Shown: positions 34,730 through 43,429 of the stretch, in pieces | Numbering within the stretch: the first letter of the stretch is position 1 | Layout: every line of letters starts with the position of its first letter | Origin: Erythrobacter sp. KY5 | Lineage (GTDB): Bacteria; Pseudomonadota; Alphaproteobacteria; Sphingomonadales; Sphingomonadaceae | DNA length: 64,000 nucleotides | NCBI RefSeq assembly: GCF_003264115.1 | Contig: NZ_CP021912.1 | Location: 3,083,001 to 3,147,000, forward strand | Reading direction: 5' to 3' | Translations under genes and position numbers: made by a program | Notes under the pieces: model-generated | Seen by the model: the letters and a program-made list of their open reading frames with translations, nothing else | Database searches by the model: none | Told to the model about the DNA's origin: nothing

Positions 34730-35799
34730 TGGACATTGATTTTGACAAGGAGATGGTCGGCACGGTCGAGGTCGAAGAGCGCGACAAGCTCGACCTTGAA
34801 GCCCTGACCCGGTGGTTCGAGGCCAATGTCGAAGGCTTCGCCGGGCCGATCAGCTACACCAAGTTCAAGGGCGGGCAGTCGAACCCCACCTACAAGATCG
34901 AGACGCCGGAAACGAACTACGTCCTGCGCCGCCAGCCTTTCGGCAAGCTGCTTCCGTCGGCCCACGCGGTGGACCGCGAATATGCGGCGATGACGGGCCT
35001 TCACCCGACCGGATTTCCGGTGCCAAAAACATATGGCCTTTGCGAAGATGCCGAGGTTATCGGCTCCAAGTTTTTCGTGATGAGCATGGCCGATGGGCGT
35101 TCGCTGTGGAACGGCGCGCTGCCGGGGATGGAGCCGGAGGAACGCCGCGCGCATTACCACGCGCTGATCGACACGATGGCCGACCTGCACCTCAACAAGC
35201 CTGCCGAAATCGGGCTTGGCGATTATGGCAAGCCGACCGACTATTGCGCGCGTCAGATCTCGCGTTGGTCGAAGCAGTACAAGCTTTCCGAAACAGAGCA
35301 CATGCCCCAGATGGAGCGGCTGATCGAATGGCTGCCCGAGACGATCCCGCCGCAGCATGAAAGCTCGGTCGTCCATGGCGACTACCGGCTCGACAACGTG
35401 ATCTTTCATAAGAGCGAGCCGCGCATCATCGCAGTGCTCGACTGGGAGCTGTCGACGCTGGGCGATCCGATTGCCGATTTCAGCTACCTGATGCTCAACT
35501 GGTTCCAACCTGCCGACGGGCGCGCGGGTCTGCTTGGGCTTGATCTGGGCAAGCTCGGCATTCCCACGGTCGAGGAAGCGGTCGAACGCTATGTTGCGCG
35601 GACCGGCTATCCCGTCCCGCCGATGGACTGGTATTTTGCCTACAACCTGTTCCGGCTTGCGGGCATCATGCAGGGCATCAAGAAGCGCGTGATCGACGGC
35701 ACGGCATCCTCCGCCCACGCCAAGTCGATGAGCGAGCGCGTCGCCCCGCTGGTTGAGCGCGCCTATATGTTCGCGCGCGATGCCGGGATGCCGGAATAG
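34729..35799 (+). CDS. APH-fold phosphotransferase, ACAD10/11-like kinase
   Basis: 356 residues. Kinase-like motifs: KFKGGQSNPTYKIETPETNY (nucleotide loop and Lys), catalytic loop VVHGDYRLDNVIFH, metal-binding Asp in VLDWELSTLGDP. This is the bacterial homologue of the N-terminal domain of ACAD10/11 and of LvaA-type kinases, which phosphorylate 4-hydroxyacyl-CoAs before elimination. Translation is coupled to the ADH gene. It is the last gene of the rightward unit. Confidence 0.88.
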   Translation: MDIDFDKEMVGTVEVEERDKLDLEALTRWFEANVEGFAGPISYTKFKGGQSNPTYKIETPETNYVLRRQPFGKLLPSAHAVDREYAAMTGLHPTGFPVPKTYGLCEDAEVIGSKFFVMSMADGRSLWNGALPGMEPEERRAHYHALIDTMADLHLNKPAEIGLGDYGKPTDYCARQISRWSKQYKLSETEHMPQMERLIEWLPETIPPQHESSVVHGDYRLDNVIFHKSEPRIIAVLDWELSTLGDPIADFSYLMLNWFQPADGRAGLLGLDLGKLGIPTVEEAVERYVARTGYPVPPMDWYFAYNLFRLAGIMQGIKKRVIDGTASSAHAKSMSERVAPLVERAYMFARDAGMPE

Positions 35800-35835
35800 A
35801 GCAGCCCCTTACAAGAACGCATGCCGGAATAAGGT

Positions 35836-38322
35836 TCAGAACGCCGCGCCGATGCTGAGCAGCGCGCCGATGTCGCTGGACGCGCTGTCAAAGTGGCCCG
35901 GTTCCTGCCGGTAATAGACGCTGGTTGAAATGCGGGCGGAGCCGACCCATCCGCTCCAGTTGAGTTCGCTCATCAATTCGCGTCCCGCGGGTGCAAGGCT
36001 CAGCGACTGGCGGCCAATGATCGCGCTTTCGGTCGCGTAATCGTAAGCGACGGGCAGATCGAAGTTGAGAGCGCCGCCGACCACGCGAAGGGGCTGGCTT
36101 AGGCGCAGACCGATGCTGTCATGGCCTTGGAACAACCCTGCGCGTGTGAGGTCGAGCGACCATCCCTGCGTCTCGACCTGTGAGCCTGCACCGATCAGAG
36201 CCGAGCCGCGCGGCCGGGTGAAGCCGGCGCGGTACGCCCCGCCCAGCCGCCAGCGTGAACCGATGCGCTGCACCAGGCGCGCGTCGACGGACATCGTGTC
36301 CGCGCCCGACAATCCAAAGGCGGGGTTGAAATAGGCCCCAAGCAGCGTCTCTTCCTCCGCGAGCCACGACACTGCGACGCTCGCGTCCAGCCCGCCCCAG
36401 CTGCGGTCTGCGGCCAGCGCCATGCTGCTGGTTTTGCGCCGTTCGCGCACGCCGAACAGCACATCGCTCGCCCGCCGATTCTCGCCAAGCCAGGCGCGCC
36501 CGCGTTCCCCCGAAACGGTCAGGCCCCAAGGCCCGAATGTATGGCGGGAGGCAAAGGCGAGTTCACTCTCCTCCAGAAAGCCTGCATCGCGGCCCGCCTC
36601 CGGCGCGATCATGAAGGCTGCGCGGTCTGCGCCCTGCATGTGTGCGACGAGGCCCGACGCGCTTTGCCGGAATGCGACGCCAAGCTGCGTGTCGGGCGCG
36701 ATGTGAGCGGCCACGCGTGCGGCCAGCACCCGCGCGCCTTGCGCATCCTCGGGCGACAATTGCAGGCCTTGCGTCCACCCGACACCCGCGGCGCGATTGG
36801 TTTCTCCAACCGTAACGGCAAGCGAAAGCGCAGGGCCGGATGCCGCGCTGGTATATCCCCCCCGCTCAACCGCGCCGCGCAAGCGTTGGACCTGCGCTGC
36901 ATTCTGCGTGCGGCCACCGAAGTTGAAAGTGTAGGCGCGGTCGTAACGGTCGGTGACAATCGTGCCGAGCGAAGCGCTCGACAGTGCATCCCCCATCGCC
37001 GCCGAGCCAATCGCAAAATCGTCAGCCAGGCCAAGCGCGTTCGGCGTGCCCGCAAGTGTCGTTGTCCCTGCTGGCTGAAATGCGCGCGCGATGTCGAGAA
37101 TTCCGGTCCCGAACACCCCATCCGTTCCCGTTGCGCCCGCATCGCTTGCGCTGGTGAGCAGGATCTCGACGATTTCATCACCGGTCAGATTGGGGAACGC
37201 CTGCGCCAGCAGCGCCACTGCGCCCGCGACTTGCGGGGTTGCAAAACTGGTTCCCGAAAACAGCGTGACGAATTGCTGGCCGTCGATGGTTTCGACGAAA
37301 ATCTCGCCATCCTGATAGACGCAGCAGATCCGTTCGCCACGGGCGCTCAAAAACGATCCTGCGGATGTTCCGGCGCGGTTGCTGAAGCTGGAGAAGCCGC
37401 CATTTTCGTCGACTGACCCGACGATGATAACATTGCCGCCGCCTGCATCGAGAAGGCTGGTGGCAAAGGGGTCGGGTTGGCCGGGATCGATATCGGGATC
37501 GGACCCGTCTCCGCCATTTCCCGCGGCGACCACGATCACGATCCCTGCATTGGCTGCCCGTGTGATTGCACCGCGCAGCGAGGCGGAAGCATCGCTTCCC
37601 CCAAGGCTCAGATTGATGACGACAGCGCCGCTGGCAATGGCCTGATCCACGCCTGCGGCAATGTCGGTGTCGGTAAAGGAGCATCCCAGCGTCGGGTCCT
37701 GCGGGGTATCCGTCCCGCACGATCCCGGCATATCGGCGCGCAGCGCGAGGACCTGAGCATCGAACGCGATGCCCACAATGCCCTCATCATTGCGCGCGGC
37801 TGCTGCGACCATGGCGACATTGGTGCCATGATCATCCTCTGGATCGATCCCGCGATTGCCCGCGACATCGCGCGAATCCGGGTGAATGCGCCCTGCGAAT
37901 TCCGGGCTGTCGGAATCGATGCCGCTGTCGATCACGGCGATGATCTGCCCTCCGCCCGTCGCACCGTCCTGCCATGCCGCAATCGCGCCGTGAAAATCCG
38001 GGCCATCCGAACGACGGAATTCCGCCGTGTCGAAATTGGTCGATGGGGGAGGCGGAGGGGGTGGCGGCGGGGGAGGCGGTGGCGGTGGCGGAGGCGGCGG
38101 AGGCAGCGTTTGCACCCCGCCCCCTCCTCCACCGCCGCCGCAAGCAGCAAGTGCAGTGCAGGCGAGCGCCGCCGCGACCACTTTCCAGACCACCGGGGCT
38201 GACCGCGCGGCGCATTTGGCCGCAGGCACATGCGTGATGCGAACGGGCGAGTTGCCCTGCTGCTTTAGCGAAAGCGAGATTGCAGGGGGTGTTTCACCGG
38301 AAGTGCAAGGCATGCGTTTCAT
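35836..38322 (-). CDS. Subtilisin-family serine protease autotransporter, lipidated (NalP/SphB1-like)
   Basis: 828 residues from the first ATG. A hydrophobic signal ends in the lipobox LAAC (Cys61), followed by eight Gly and a run of 20 Pro (74-93). The S8 protease domain has catalytic Asp in AVIDSGID, His in DDHGTNVA and Ser in FSGTSFATPQ. The last 270 or so residues show alternating strands and a terminal Phe, as in an autotransporter barrel. NalP and SphB1 are known lipidated subtilisin autotransporters that process surface proteins. The 5' end is unsure: a GTG at 38229 would give a normal-length lipoprotein signal. Confidence 0.85.
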   Translation of the reverse strand: MKRMPCTSGETPPAISLSLKQQGNSPVRITHVPAAKCAARSAPVVWKVVAAALACTALAACGGGGGGGGVQTLPPPPPPPPPPPPPPPPPPPPSTNFDTAEFRRSDGPDFHGAIAAWQDGATGGGQIIAVIDSGIDSDSPEFAGRIHPDSRDVAGNRGIDPEDDHGTNVAMVAAAARNDEGIVGIAFDAQVLALRADMPGSCGTDTPQDPTLGCSFTDTDIAAGVDQAIASGAVVINLSLGGSDASASLRGAITRAANAGIVIVVAAGNGGDGSDPDIDPGQPDPFATSLLDAGGGNVIIVGSVDENGGFSSFSNRAGTSAGSFLSARGERICCVYQDGEIFVETIDGQQFVTLFSGTSFATPQVAGAVALLAQAFPNLTGDEIVEILLTSASDAGATGTDGVFGTGILDIARAFQPAGTTTLAGTPNALGLADDFAIGSAAMGDALSSASLGTIVTDRYDRAYTFNFGGRTQNAAQVQRLRGAVERGGYTSAASGPALSLAVTVGETNRAAGVGWTQGLQLSPEDAQGARVLAARVAAHIAPDTQLGVAFRQSASGLVAHMQGADRAAFMIAPEAGRDAGFLEESELAFASRHTFGPWGLTVSGERGRAWLGENRRASDVLFGVRERRKTSSMALAADRSWGGLDASVAVSWLAEEETLLGAYFNPAFGLSGADTMSVDARLVQRIGSRWRLGGAYRAGFTRPRGSALIGAGSQVETQGWSLDLTRAGLFQGHDSIGLRLSQPLRVVGGALNFDLPVAYDYATESAIIGRQSLSLAPAGRELMSELNWSGWVGSARISTSVYYRQEPGHFDSASSDIGALLSIGAAF

Positions 38323-38417
38323 CCTAAACTGCCGGCCCCCTAACAGAAGTGAGCATAGGCTCCTGTCTTACCTCTCGGCAAGCATGGCCTGAAGTGCAAC
38401 GCCAACAAGCCCCGAAA

Positions 38418-38433
38418 TGACGCTTTTGGCGCT
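38418..38433 (-). repeat. Single unit matching the iteron-like repeat
   Basis: The 16 bases TGACGCTTTTGGCGCT are identical to part of copy 1 at 26280-26295. Here they occur once, in the 255-base divergent gap between the protease gene and dapD, with no conserved hairpin block next to them. Confidence 0.45.
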
Positions 38434-38577
38434 TCACCAAGCTTGTCGCTTGCCGCCTCGCTGCGGGCAAGCTAGCAGCGCGGGTGAACCAGAGAGCCGA
38501 AACCAACGCGGACCTTGCGCGTTAGCGTTCCATTGCAAGGCGTCCCTTGCACGAAGGTGACGCAAGCCGGAGACACC

Positions 38578-39414
38578 ATGACCGACACCATCATCAGCCA
38601 GATCGAAGCCGCCTGGGAAGAGCGCGACACCGTCACACCGGGAAGCGATGTTCGCCACGCGGTCGGCGAAGCGCTTTCGCTGCTCGACAATGGCGAGGTG
38701 CGCGTGGCGCAGCCGGGCGAAGATGGCACATGGACCGTCAACCAGTGGCTCAAGAAAGCGGTGCTTCTTTCCTTCCGCCTTCAGGACAACCGCGTGATGG
38801 AGCATGGCTCTGCCGGTGAGGCAGCGTTCGACAAGGTTCCTCTGAAATTCGCCGGCTGGGGCGCAAACCGCTTCAAGGAAGCCGGTTTTCGCGTGGTTCC
38901 CGGTGCCATCGTGCGGCGCGGCAGCCATATCGGCAAAGGCGCGGTCCTGATGCCGAGCTTCGTCAACATTGGCGCCTATGTCGGCGAAGGCACCATGGTC
39001 GATACATGGGCGACCGTGGGCTCGTGCGCGCAGATCGGCAAGAACGTGCACCTGTCGGGCGGCGCCGGGATCGGCGGCGTGCTCGAACCGCTTCAGGCCG
39101 AACCGGTCATCATCGGTGACGGCGCGTTTATCGGCGCTCGTGCAGAGGTTGCAGAAGGCGTGCGCGTGGGCGAAGGCGCGGTGCTGTCCATGGGGGTATA
39201 TCTCGGCGCATCGACCAAGATCATCGACCGCGCGACCGGCGAGGTGCATCGCGGCGAGGTACCGCCCTATGCTGTGGTCGTCCCCGGATCGCTCCCCGGC
39301 AAGCCGCTTCCCGATGGAACGCCCGGCCCCTCGCTCTATTGCGCGGTGATCGTGAAGACCGTCGATGCGCAAACGCGCTCGAAAACCGGGATCAACGAGC
39401 TGCTGCGCGACTGA
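38578..39414 (+). CDS. dapD: Tetrahydrodipicolinate N-succinyltransferase
   Basis: 278 residues, cytoplasmic, lysine and diaminopimelate synthesis. Left-handed beta-helix hexapeptide repeats run through [39 protein letters not shown] and the GGIGGVLEP-type turn. The C-terminal [21 protein letters not shown] motif (given in part) is typical. ATG 38578 follows a purine-rich GGAGAC. Length fits the family. Confidence 0.96.
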   Translation: MTDTIISQIEAAWEERDTVTPGSDVRHAVGEALSLLDNGEVRVAQPGEDGTWTVNQWLKKAVLLSFRLQDNRVMEHGSAGEAAFDKVPLKFAGWGANRFKEAGFRVVPGAIVRRGSHIGKGAVLMPSFVNIGAYVGEGTMVDTWATVGSCAQIGKNVHLSGGAGIGGVLEPLQAEPVIIGDGAFIGARAEVAEGVRVGEGAVLSMGVYLGASTKIIDRATGEVHRGEVPPYAVVVPGSLPGKPLPDGTPGPSLYCAVIVKTVDAQTRSKTGINELLRD

Positions 39415-39522
39415 TCTCGCCACACAATCATTGCTTCGATGAATGGCGTGCGGGCTTTCACCGCGCGCTGATTTGTCCTAGAAGCCAAACACAAACACGA
39501 ATTTGGGATTACGGAGTTTTTC

Positions 39523-39684
39523 ATGAGTGAAGTCGACAAAGACGGGCGCGTCCATATTGAAGACGACGATGCGCGCGGTGCTCACACCACCGGTTACATG
39601 CGTTACGTGCTCGGTATCGGGCTGCTGCTTGCCATCATCGCGATGAGCATCATCTGGATCGTACCCGCAATCACGGGCGTCTGA
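39523..39684 (+). CDS. Small single-span membrane protein, 53 residues
   Basis: An acidic N-terminus MSEVDKDGRVHIEDDDARGA is followed by one membrane helix (about 26-48, MRYVLGIGLLLAIIAMSIIW) and a three-residue tail. An ACGGAG lies 7 bases before ATG 39523. The translation reads as real protein and lies between dapD and the stress-type gene cluster on the same strand. Family unknown; small proteins of this form are common in Sphingomonadales. Confidence 0.7.
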   Translation: MSEVDKDGRVHIEDDDARGAHTTGYMRYVLGIGLLLAIIAMSIIWIVPAITGV

Positions 39685-39762
39685 TAACGGTCGCCGTCAA
39701 CAGATTGGAACGATCTGAGCGTTGAATTGATTACTCCTTTGAACCAATCAAAGGAGACTTAA

Positions 39763-39990
39763 ATGAGCAATTCTAACAGCTTCCAGACCAACCAGTACGT
39801 CAAGTGGAACTGGGGCGACGGCGAAGGCAAAGGCCAGATCAAGGAACGCTTCGAACGCGAAGTGACCCGCACCCTTCAGGGCACCGAAGTCACCAAGGAC
39901 GGTGACGAGGACAATCCCGCATACCTGATCAAGCAGGAAGACGGGGACGAAGTCCTCAAGCGCGGGAGCGAACTCGAGGCTCAGGATTGA
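39763..39990 (+). CDS. DUF2945 (TUDOR-like) small protein
   Basis: 75 residues. YVKWNWGDGEGKGQIKERFE and AYLIKQEDGDEVLKRGSEL are the DUF2945 pattern, a beta-barrel fold related to TUDOR domains found in bacteria and fungi. Function is unknown. A strong AAAGGAGA precedes the ATG. First of three closely packed genes. Confidence 0.8.
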   Translation: MSNSNSFQTNQYVKWNWGDGEGKGQIKERFEREVTRTLQGTEVTKDGDEDNPAYLIKQEDGDEVLKRGSELEAQD

Positions 39991-39993
39991 GCC

Positions 39994-40188
39994 ATGGCCC
40001 AAGCGAAGAGCAAGGCGCAGCAGCAGGCTGCGGGCGCCGCGCTTTCTGCAAAGCGCGGTGAAACTGACAAGTCCGACCTCCAGGGTGCATCGGAAGAGAT
40101 GTACGACAGCATGACGGAGGAAGAGCTCGAGGATATGGCCTCGACCGCTCGCGAGAACCTGCCCGACACGGCCGACGAGGACGATTGA
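39994..40188 (+). CDS. DUF3008 small protein
   Basis: 64 residues: KSKAQQQAAGAALSAKRGE, GASEEMYDSMTEEELEDMAS, ENLPDTADEDD. This is the DUF3008 pattern, usually a short helical protein of unknown role found with stress genes. It starts three bases after the DUF2945 stop and its own stop overlaps or abuts the next start. Confidence 0.8.
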   Translation: MAQAKSKAQQQAAGAALSAKRGETDKSDLQGASEEMYDSMTEEELEDMASTARENLPDTADEDD

Positions 40189-40190
40189 TC

Positions 40191-40526
40191 GTGGACAGCC
40201 AGGAAAAAGACGAAATCTACGACACGTTCTACGACCGGGTGAACATGCAGCCCAAGGAGCTCGAGGAATGGCTTGAGACGGACGAGTCCAAATCGGTCGG
40301 CGACAATGATGACGGCGAAAGTACCGGACACAGGTCCGGTCGCCGCATCGTCGAGATCAAGCGGACAAACAAGGACGAGCTTACCGACAGCCAGTTCGAG
40401 CACATGAACAAGGTCGCCAATTACATCAAACGCCACCTCTCGCAGCGCCCCGACGGCGATGTTGAAAAGACCGACTGGCGCTACAGCCTGATGAATTGGG
40501 GCCACGACCCGCTCAAGGACAGCTGA
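40191..40526 (+). CDS. DUF3140 protein
   Basis: 111 residues: FYDRVNMQPKELEEWLETDE, GHRSGRRIVEIKRTNKDEL, MNKVANYIKRHLSQRP and WRYSLMNWGHDPLK are the DUF3140 signature (a DNA-binding-like small domain by annotation only). GTG 40191 sits 10 bases after a GAGGA site; TTG 40185 overlapping the upstream TGA is the alternative. Followed by a terminator, so it closes the cluster. Confidence 0.82.
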   Translation: MDSQEKDEIYDTFYDRVNMQPKELEEWLETDESKSVGDNDDGESTGHRSGRRIVEIKRTNKDELTDSQFEHMNKVANYIKRHLSQRPDGDVEKTDWRYSLMNWGHDPLKDS

Positions 40527-40536
40527 GCCGACACAG

Positions 40537-40578
40537 AGGCGGCGGCGCAACCCATCATCCGGGTCGTGCCGCCGCTTT
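40537..40578 (+). terminator. Rho-independent terminator after the DUF3140 gene
   Basis: GGCGGCGGCGCAACCC pairs with GGGTCGTGCCGCCGC around ATCATCC, followed by TTTACC. It lies between two convergent genes. Confidence 0.8.
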
Positions 40579-40599
40579 ACCTATAAATCCTCGCTCGGC

Positions 40600-41925
40600 T
40601 CAGTCCTCGGTCGGGATCAAGGTCTCGATCGGCGGCTGGGCCGATGCGCGCGCTGCGAAGCGTTCCGCCTCGCGCAGAACGCGCATGGCGTTGCGGCTTG
40701 AGATCAGCTCAAGCTCCACCTGCGAATAGCCGCGTCGCGACAGCTCGGCGAACAATTGCGGATAGCCGCTCACGTCCTCGAAGCCTTCTGGGCCGGTCGG
40801 CATTCCGTCAAAATCACCACCAATTCCGATATATTCGACCCCGATGAGGTCGCGGATGTGGTCGATGTGATCGGCCATATGGCTGATCATGGTCGGCGGC
40901 ATCTCGTTTGCCGCATCCCATTCCGCCATCGCGCGGGCGATGACATCGGGCTGACCTCGGAAAAGCGATTCCTGCCGCGCGACCTCTGCCGCGCGCTCGG
41001 CAAACCATTCGCGCTGCGCGTTGTTGAGGAAGCCCGGCAGCCCCACCACCATCACGATCCCGCCATTGGCTGGCAGACGCTGGAGCACGCTGTCGGGCAC
41101 ATTGCGCGCGTGACCATTTACTGCGCGCACGCCCGAATGGCTGAAGATCACCGGCACCTGCGTCACGTCAAGCGCGTCGTGCATGGTCTTCTCGCTCACA
41201 TGGCTGAGGTCGACCAGCATCCCGATCCGGTTCATCTCGCGCACCACGTCCTTGCCGAAATCGGTGAGGCCGTCATGCTCGGGATCGTCGGTCGCGCTGT
41301 CAGCCCAGGGCGTGTTCGCGCCGTGGGTCAGCGTCATATAGCGCGCGCCCAGATCATACATCTGGCGCAGCACCGCAAGGCTCGACCCGATTGAATGGCC
41401 GCCTTCCATGCCCAGCATCGAGGCGATGCGCCCGTCGGCAATCGCGTTCTCTATGTCGTCCGCCGTTTCGGCGAATGCGAGACTGTCGGGATAACGCGCA
41501 ATCAGGCGCTTCATCACGTCGATCTGTTCGATGGTCATCTGGACTGCCTGGGGTTCGGGCAGGCTGGCGGGGACATAGACCGACCAGTACTGTGCCCCAA
41601 CGCGCCCTTCGACCAACCGCGCAAGATCGGTGTGCATCGGGTTTCCGTCGACCTCCGGCCCGGTGTCGGTTGTATCGGCAAAGTCGAACGTGTTGATCTG
41701 GTTATCGAACCGGCGGCGCAGCTGGATCGGCACATCGTTGTGCCCGTCAAACACCGGAGCAACCGCAAGTGCGGCCTCCGCCGCAGCGAGCGCTGCGTCG
41801 TTCTCAACTTCGGGGGCGATATCCTCGGCAACGGTGCCTTCGACGTCCTGAGCTGCGACAGGCGCACTCCAGACAAGGGCGATGGCTGCGCAAGCGGCCA
41901 CGTGATTAAGCGCTTTGTATTGCAT
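40600..41925 (-). CDS. M19 family membrane dipeptidase, exported
   Basis: 441 residues with a signal peptide (cleaved near VAAQD). Zinc-site motifs: DGHNDVPIQLRRR, LGMEGGHSIG, DLSHVSEKTMHDAL, FSHSGVRA, and IGIGGDFDGMP. The renal-dipeptidase fold hydrolyses dipeptides, often with D residues. A spacer of acidic and Ala residues (about 25-50) precedes the domain. Divergent from the cupin gene. Confidence 0.93.
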   Translation of the reverse strand: MQYKALNHVAACAAIALVWSAPVAAQDVEGTVAEDIAPEVENDAALAAAEAALAVAPVFDGHNDVPIQLRRRFDNQINTFDFADTTDTGPEVDGNPMHTDLARLVEGRVGAQYWSVYVPASLPEPQAVQMTIEQIDVMKRLIARYPDSLAFAETADDIENAIADGRIASMLGMEGGHSIGSSLAVLRQMYDLGARYMTLTHGANTPWADSATDDPEHDGLTDFGKDVVREMNRIGMLVDLSHVSEKTMHDALDVTQVPVIFSHSGVRAVNGHARNVPDSVLQRLPANGGIVMVVGLPGFLNNAQREWFAERAAEVARQESLFRGQPDVIARAMAEWDAANEMPPTMISHMADHIDHIRDLIGVEYIGIGGDFDGMPTGPEGFEDVSGYPQLFAELSRRGYSQVELELISSRNAMRVLREAERFAARASAQPPIETLIPTED

Positions 41926-41975
41926 GCGGCGAAAAACTCCCGATACTTACGCGCTTCCTTCAGGGGCGCATTTTC

Positions 41976-42434
41976 ATGACAAAAGCGAATAGCGCGGGCG
42001 CGCTGATCGAACAATTGCAGATGCAACCGCATCCCGAAGGCGGGTGGTATGCAGAAACCTGGCGCGCCGATGCAGATGGCACCGGGCGCGCTCGGGGTAC
42101 GGCGATTCATTTCCTGCTGAAGTCGGGAAAATCCTCGCACTGGCACCGGGTCGATGCGGACGAGATGTGGCTGTGGCAAAGCGGCGACCCGCTTGAACTT
42201 GGCATCGCCCGAAGCGATGACGAACCCCCACGCTGGCTGCGCCTTGGCGGAGATGTGGCGGGTGGTGAGACACTTCAGGGCCTCGTCCCCACCGGCGCAT
42301 GGCAGGCCGCGCGTCCGGTCGATGGTCCGGCGGGCTATGCACTGGTATCCTGCATCGTCGTTCCCGGGTTCGAGTTTGCAGGTTTCGAGCTTGCCCCGCC
42401 CGGATGGGCTCCCGGACAAGGAACGCGCGCATGA
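41976..42434 (+). CDS. Cupin DUF985 family protein
   Basis: 152 residues: EQLQMQPHPEGGWYAETWRA, SSHWHRVDADEMWLWQSGDP, VPTGAWQAARP and PGFEFAGFELAPPGW. The single cupin barrel with metal-binding His/Glu in HWHRVDADE is typical of DUF985. Enzymatic role unknown. Its stop overlaps the next gene by four bases (ATGA). Confidence 0.88.
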   Translation: MTKANSAGALIEQLQMQPHPEGGWYAETWRADADGTGRARGTAIHFLLKSGKSSHWHRVDADEMWLWQSGDPLELGIARSDDEPPRWLRLGGDVAGGETLQGLVPTGAWQAARPVDGPAGYALVSCIVVPGFEFAGFELAPPGWAPGQGTRA

Positions 42435-42868
42435 TCATGGGCTTCATCAAGGCATTGCTGCGCATCATCCTCGCCGCGTTCTATGCATTCGCGGGCTACA
42501 TGCACATCGTGAAGCCCGAACCGTTCCTGTCGATCATGCCCGAGATGATCCCTTATCCCGAACAAATCGTCTTCTGGACCGGCATTGCGGAGATCCTCGG
42601 CGCAATTGCCCTGATCCAGCCGTTCAATGCACGCCTGAGGCGGATCGGCGGGATCGGTCTGGCGCTTTATGCGCTGTTCGTGTGGCCGGCCAATATCAAT
42701 CACTTCGCGATGGACATGGCCCGCGCCGATGGTGGCCTGGGTCTGGAGTACCATGTGCCGCGCATGATCGCGCAGCCAATCATCATCCTGTGGGCGCTCT
42801 GGGTCGGCGATGTGCGCATTCCGCACCGCAAGGACCTGCCCTGGCGCCGCCGCAAATATGGGGAGTGA
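42431..42868 (+). CDS. DoxX-like membrane protein
   Basis: 145 residues with four membrane helices (about 5-25, 43-62, 72-88, 108-125). LAAFYAFAGYMHIVKPEPFL and FWTGIAEILGAIALI match DoxX-type proteins. Function is unclear for this subgroup. ATG 42431 gives a four-base overlap with the cupin gene; ATG 42437 is an alternative. Confidence 0.8.
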   Translation: MIMGFIKALLRIILAAFYAFAGYMHIVKPEPFLSIMPEMIPYPEQIVFWTGIAEILGAIALIQPFNARLRRIGGIGLALYALFVWPANINHFAMDMARADGGLGLEYHVPRMIAQPIIILWALWVGDVRIPHRKDLPWRRRKYGE

Positions 42869-43118
42869 CAGCGAGGCTGCTGACGCGATCCGCACGCTGC
42901 TGAGCAGAAGGCGCGAAGGAGCAACGATCTGCCCAAGCGAAGCCGCGCTCCTGATCGCCACACCCGGCGGCGACTGGCGGTCGCTGATGGACCCGGTTCA
43001 CACCGCCGTCGATGCGATGCACGAAGCGGGTGAAATCACGCTAAGTTGGAAAGGCAAACGGCTCGCCCGGCGCAACGGTGCTTATCGCATCGCATTGCCC
43101 GGCGAGCCGCCTGAATAA
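42858..43118 (+). CDS. DUF3253 protein
   Basis: 86 residues: EAADAIRTLLSRRREGATIC, PSEAALLI, DWRSLMDPVHTAVDAMHEAG and ITLSWKGKRL form the DUF3253 winged-helix-like pattern. It overlaps the DoxX-like gene by 11 bases, so the three genes from 41976 form an operon. Confidence 0.8.
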   Translation: MGSDSEAADAIRTLLSRRREGATICPSEAALLIATPGGDWRSLMDPVHTAVDAMHEAGEITLSWKGKRLARRNGAYRIALPGEPPE

Positions 43119-43134
43119 GAAGCGAAGACGCGTC

Positions 43135-43386
43135 TTAGGTGAGGTGCTTCGAAACAGCAGCCGTCATCTTGAACATCGAGATCTGCTCTTTGCCGATCAC
43201 CGCGCCAAGCTTGTCGTCAGGGTTGATCTGACGCTTGTCCTTCGAATCCTGAAGGTCGTTCGCCTTGATGTATTCCCACACTTTCGAGGTGACCTGTGCG
43301 CGGGTCATCGGACCCTTGCCGACCACGTTTTCCAGTTCGCCCGAAAGGTTCACCGGTTTCTGCAGTGCGTTGGTTTTGCCAGCCAT
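43135..43386 (-). CDS. SWIB/MDM2-domain protein
   Basis: 83 residues consisting of one SWIB domain: ENVVGKGPMTRAQVTSKVWE, YIKANDLQDSKDKRQINPDD and KLGAVIGKEQISMFKMTAAV. In eukaryotes this domain is part of chromatin remodellers; bacterial stand-alone copies (also in Chlamydia) are likely nucleoid-associated. GGAGAACAAC precedes the ATG. Confidence 0.93.
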   Translation of the reverse strand: MAGKTNALQKPVNLSGELENVVGKGPMTRAQVTSKVWEYIKANDLQDSKDKRQINPDDKLGAVIGKEQISMFKMTAAVSKHLT

Positions 43387-43429
43387 GGTTGTTCTCCCTA
43401 ATATTTTGGCAGGTTATTCGAAGTTCAAA

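Noticed and set aside
39707-39723. GGAAC followed by CGTT upstream of the DUF2945 gene
   Set aside because: The spacing is only 8 bases, not the 16-17 needed for a sigma-EcfG promoter.
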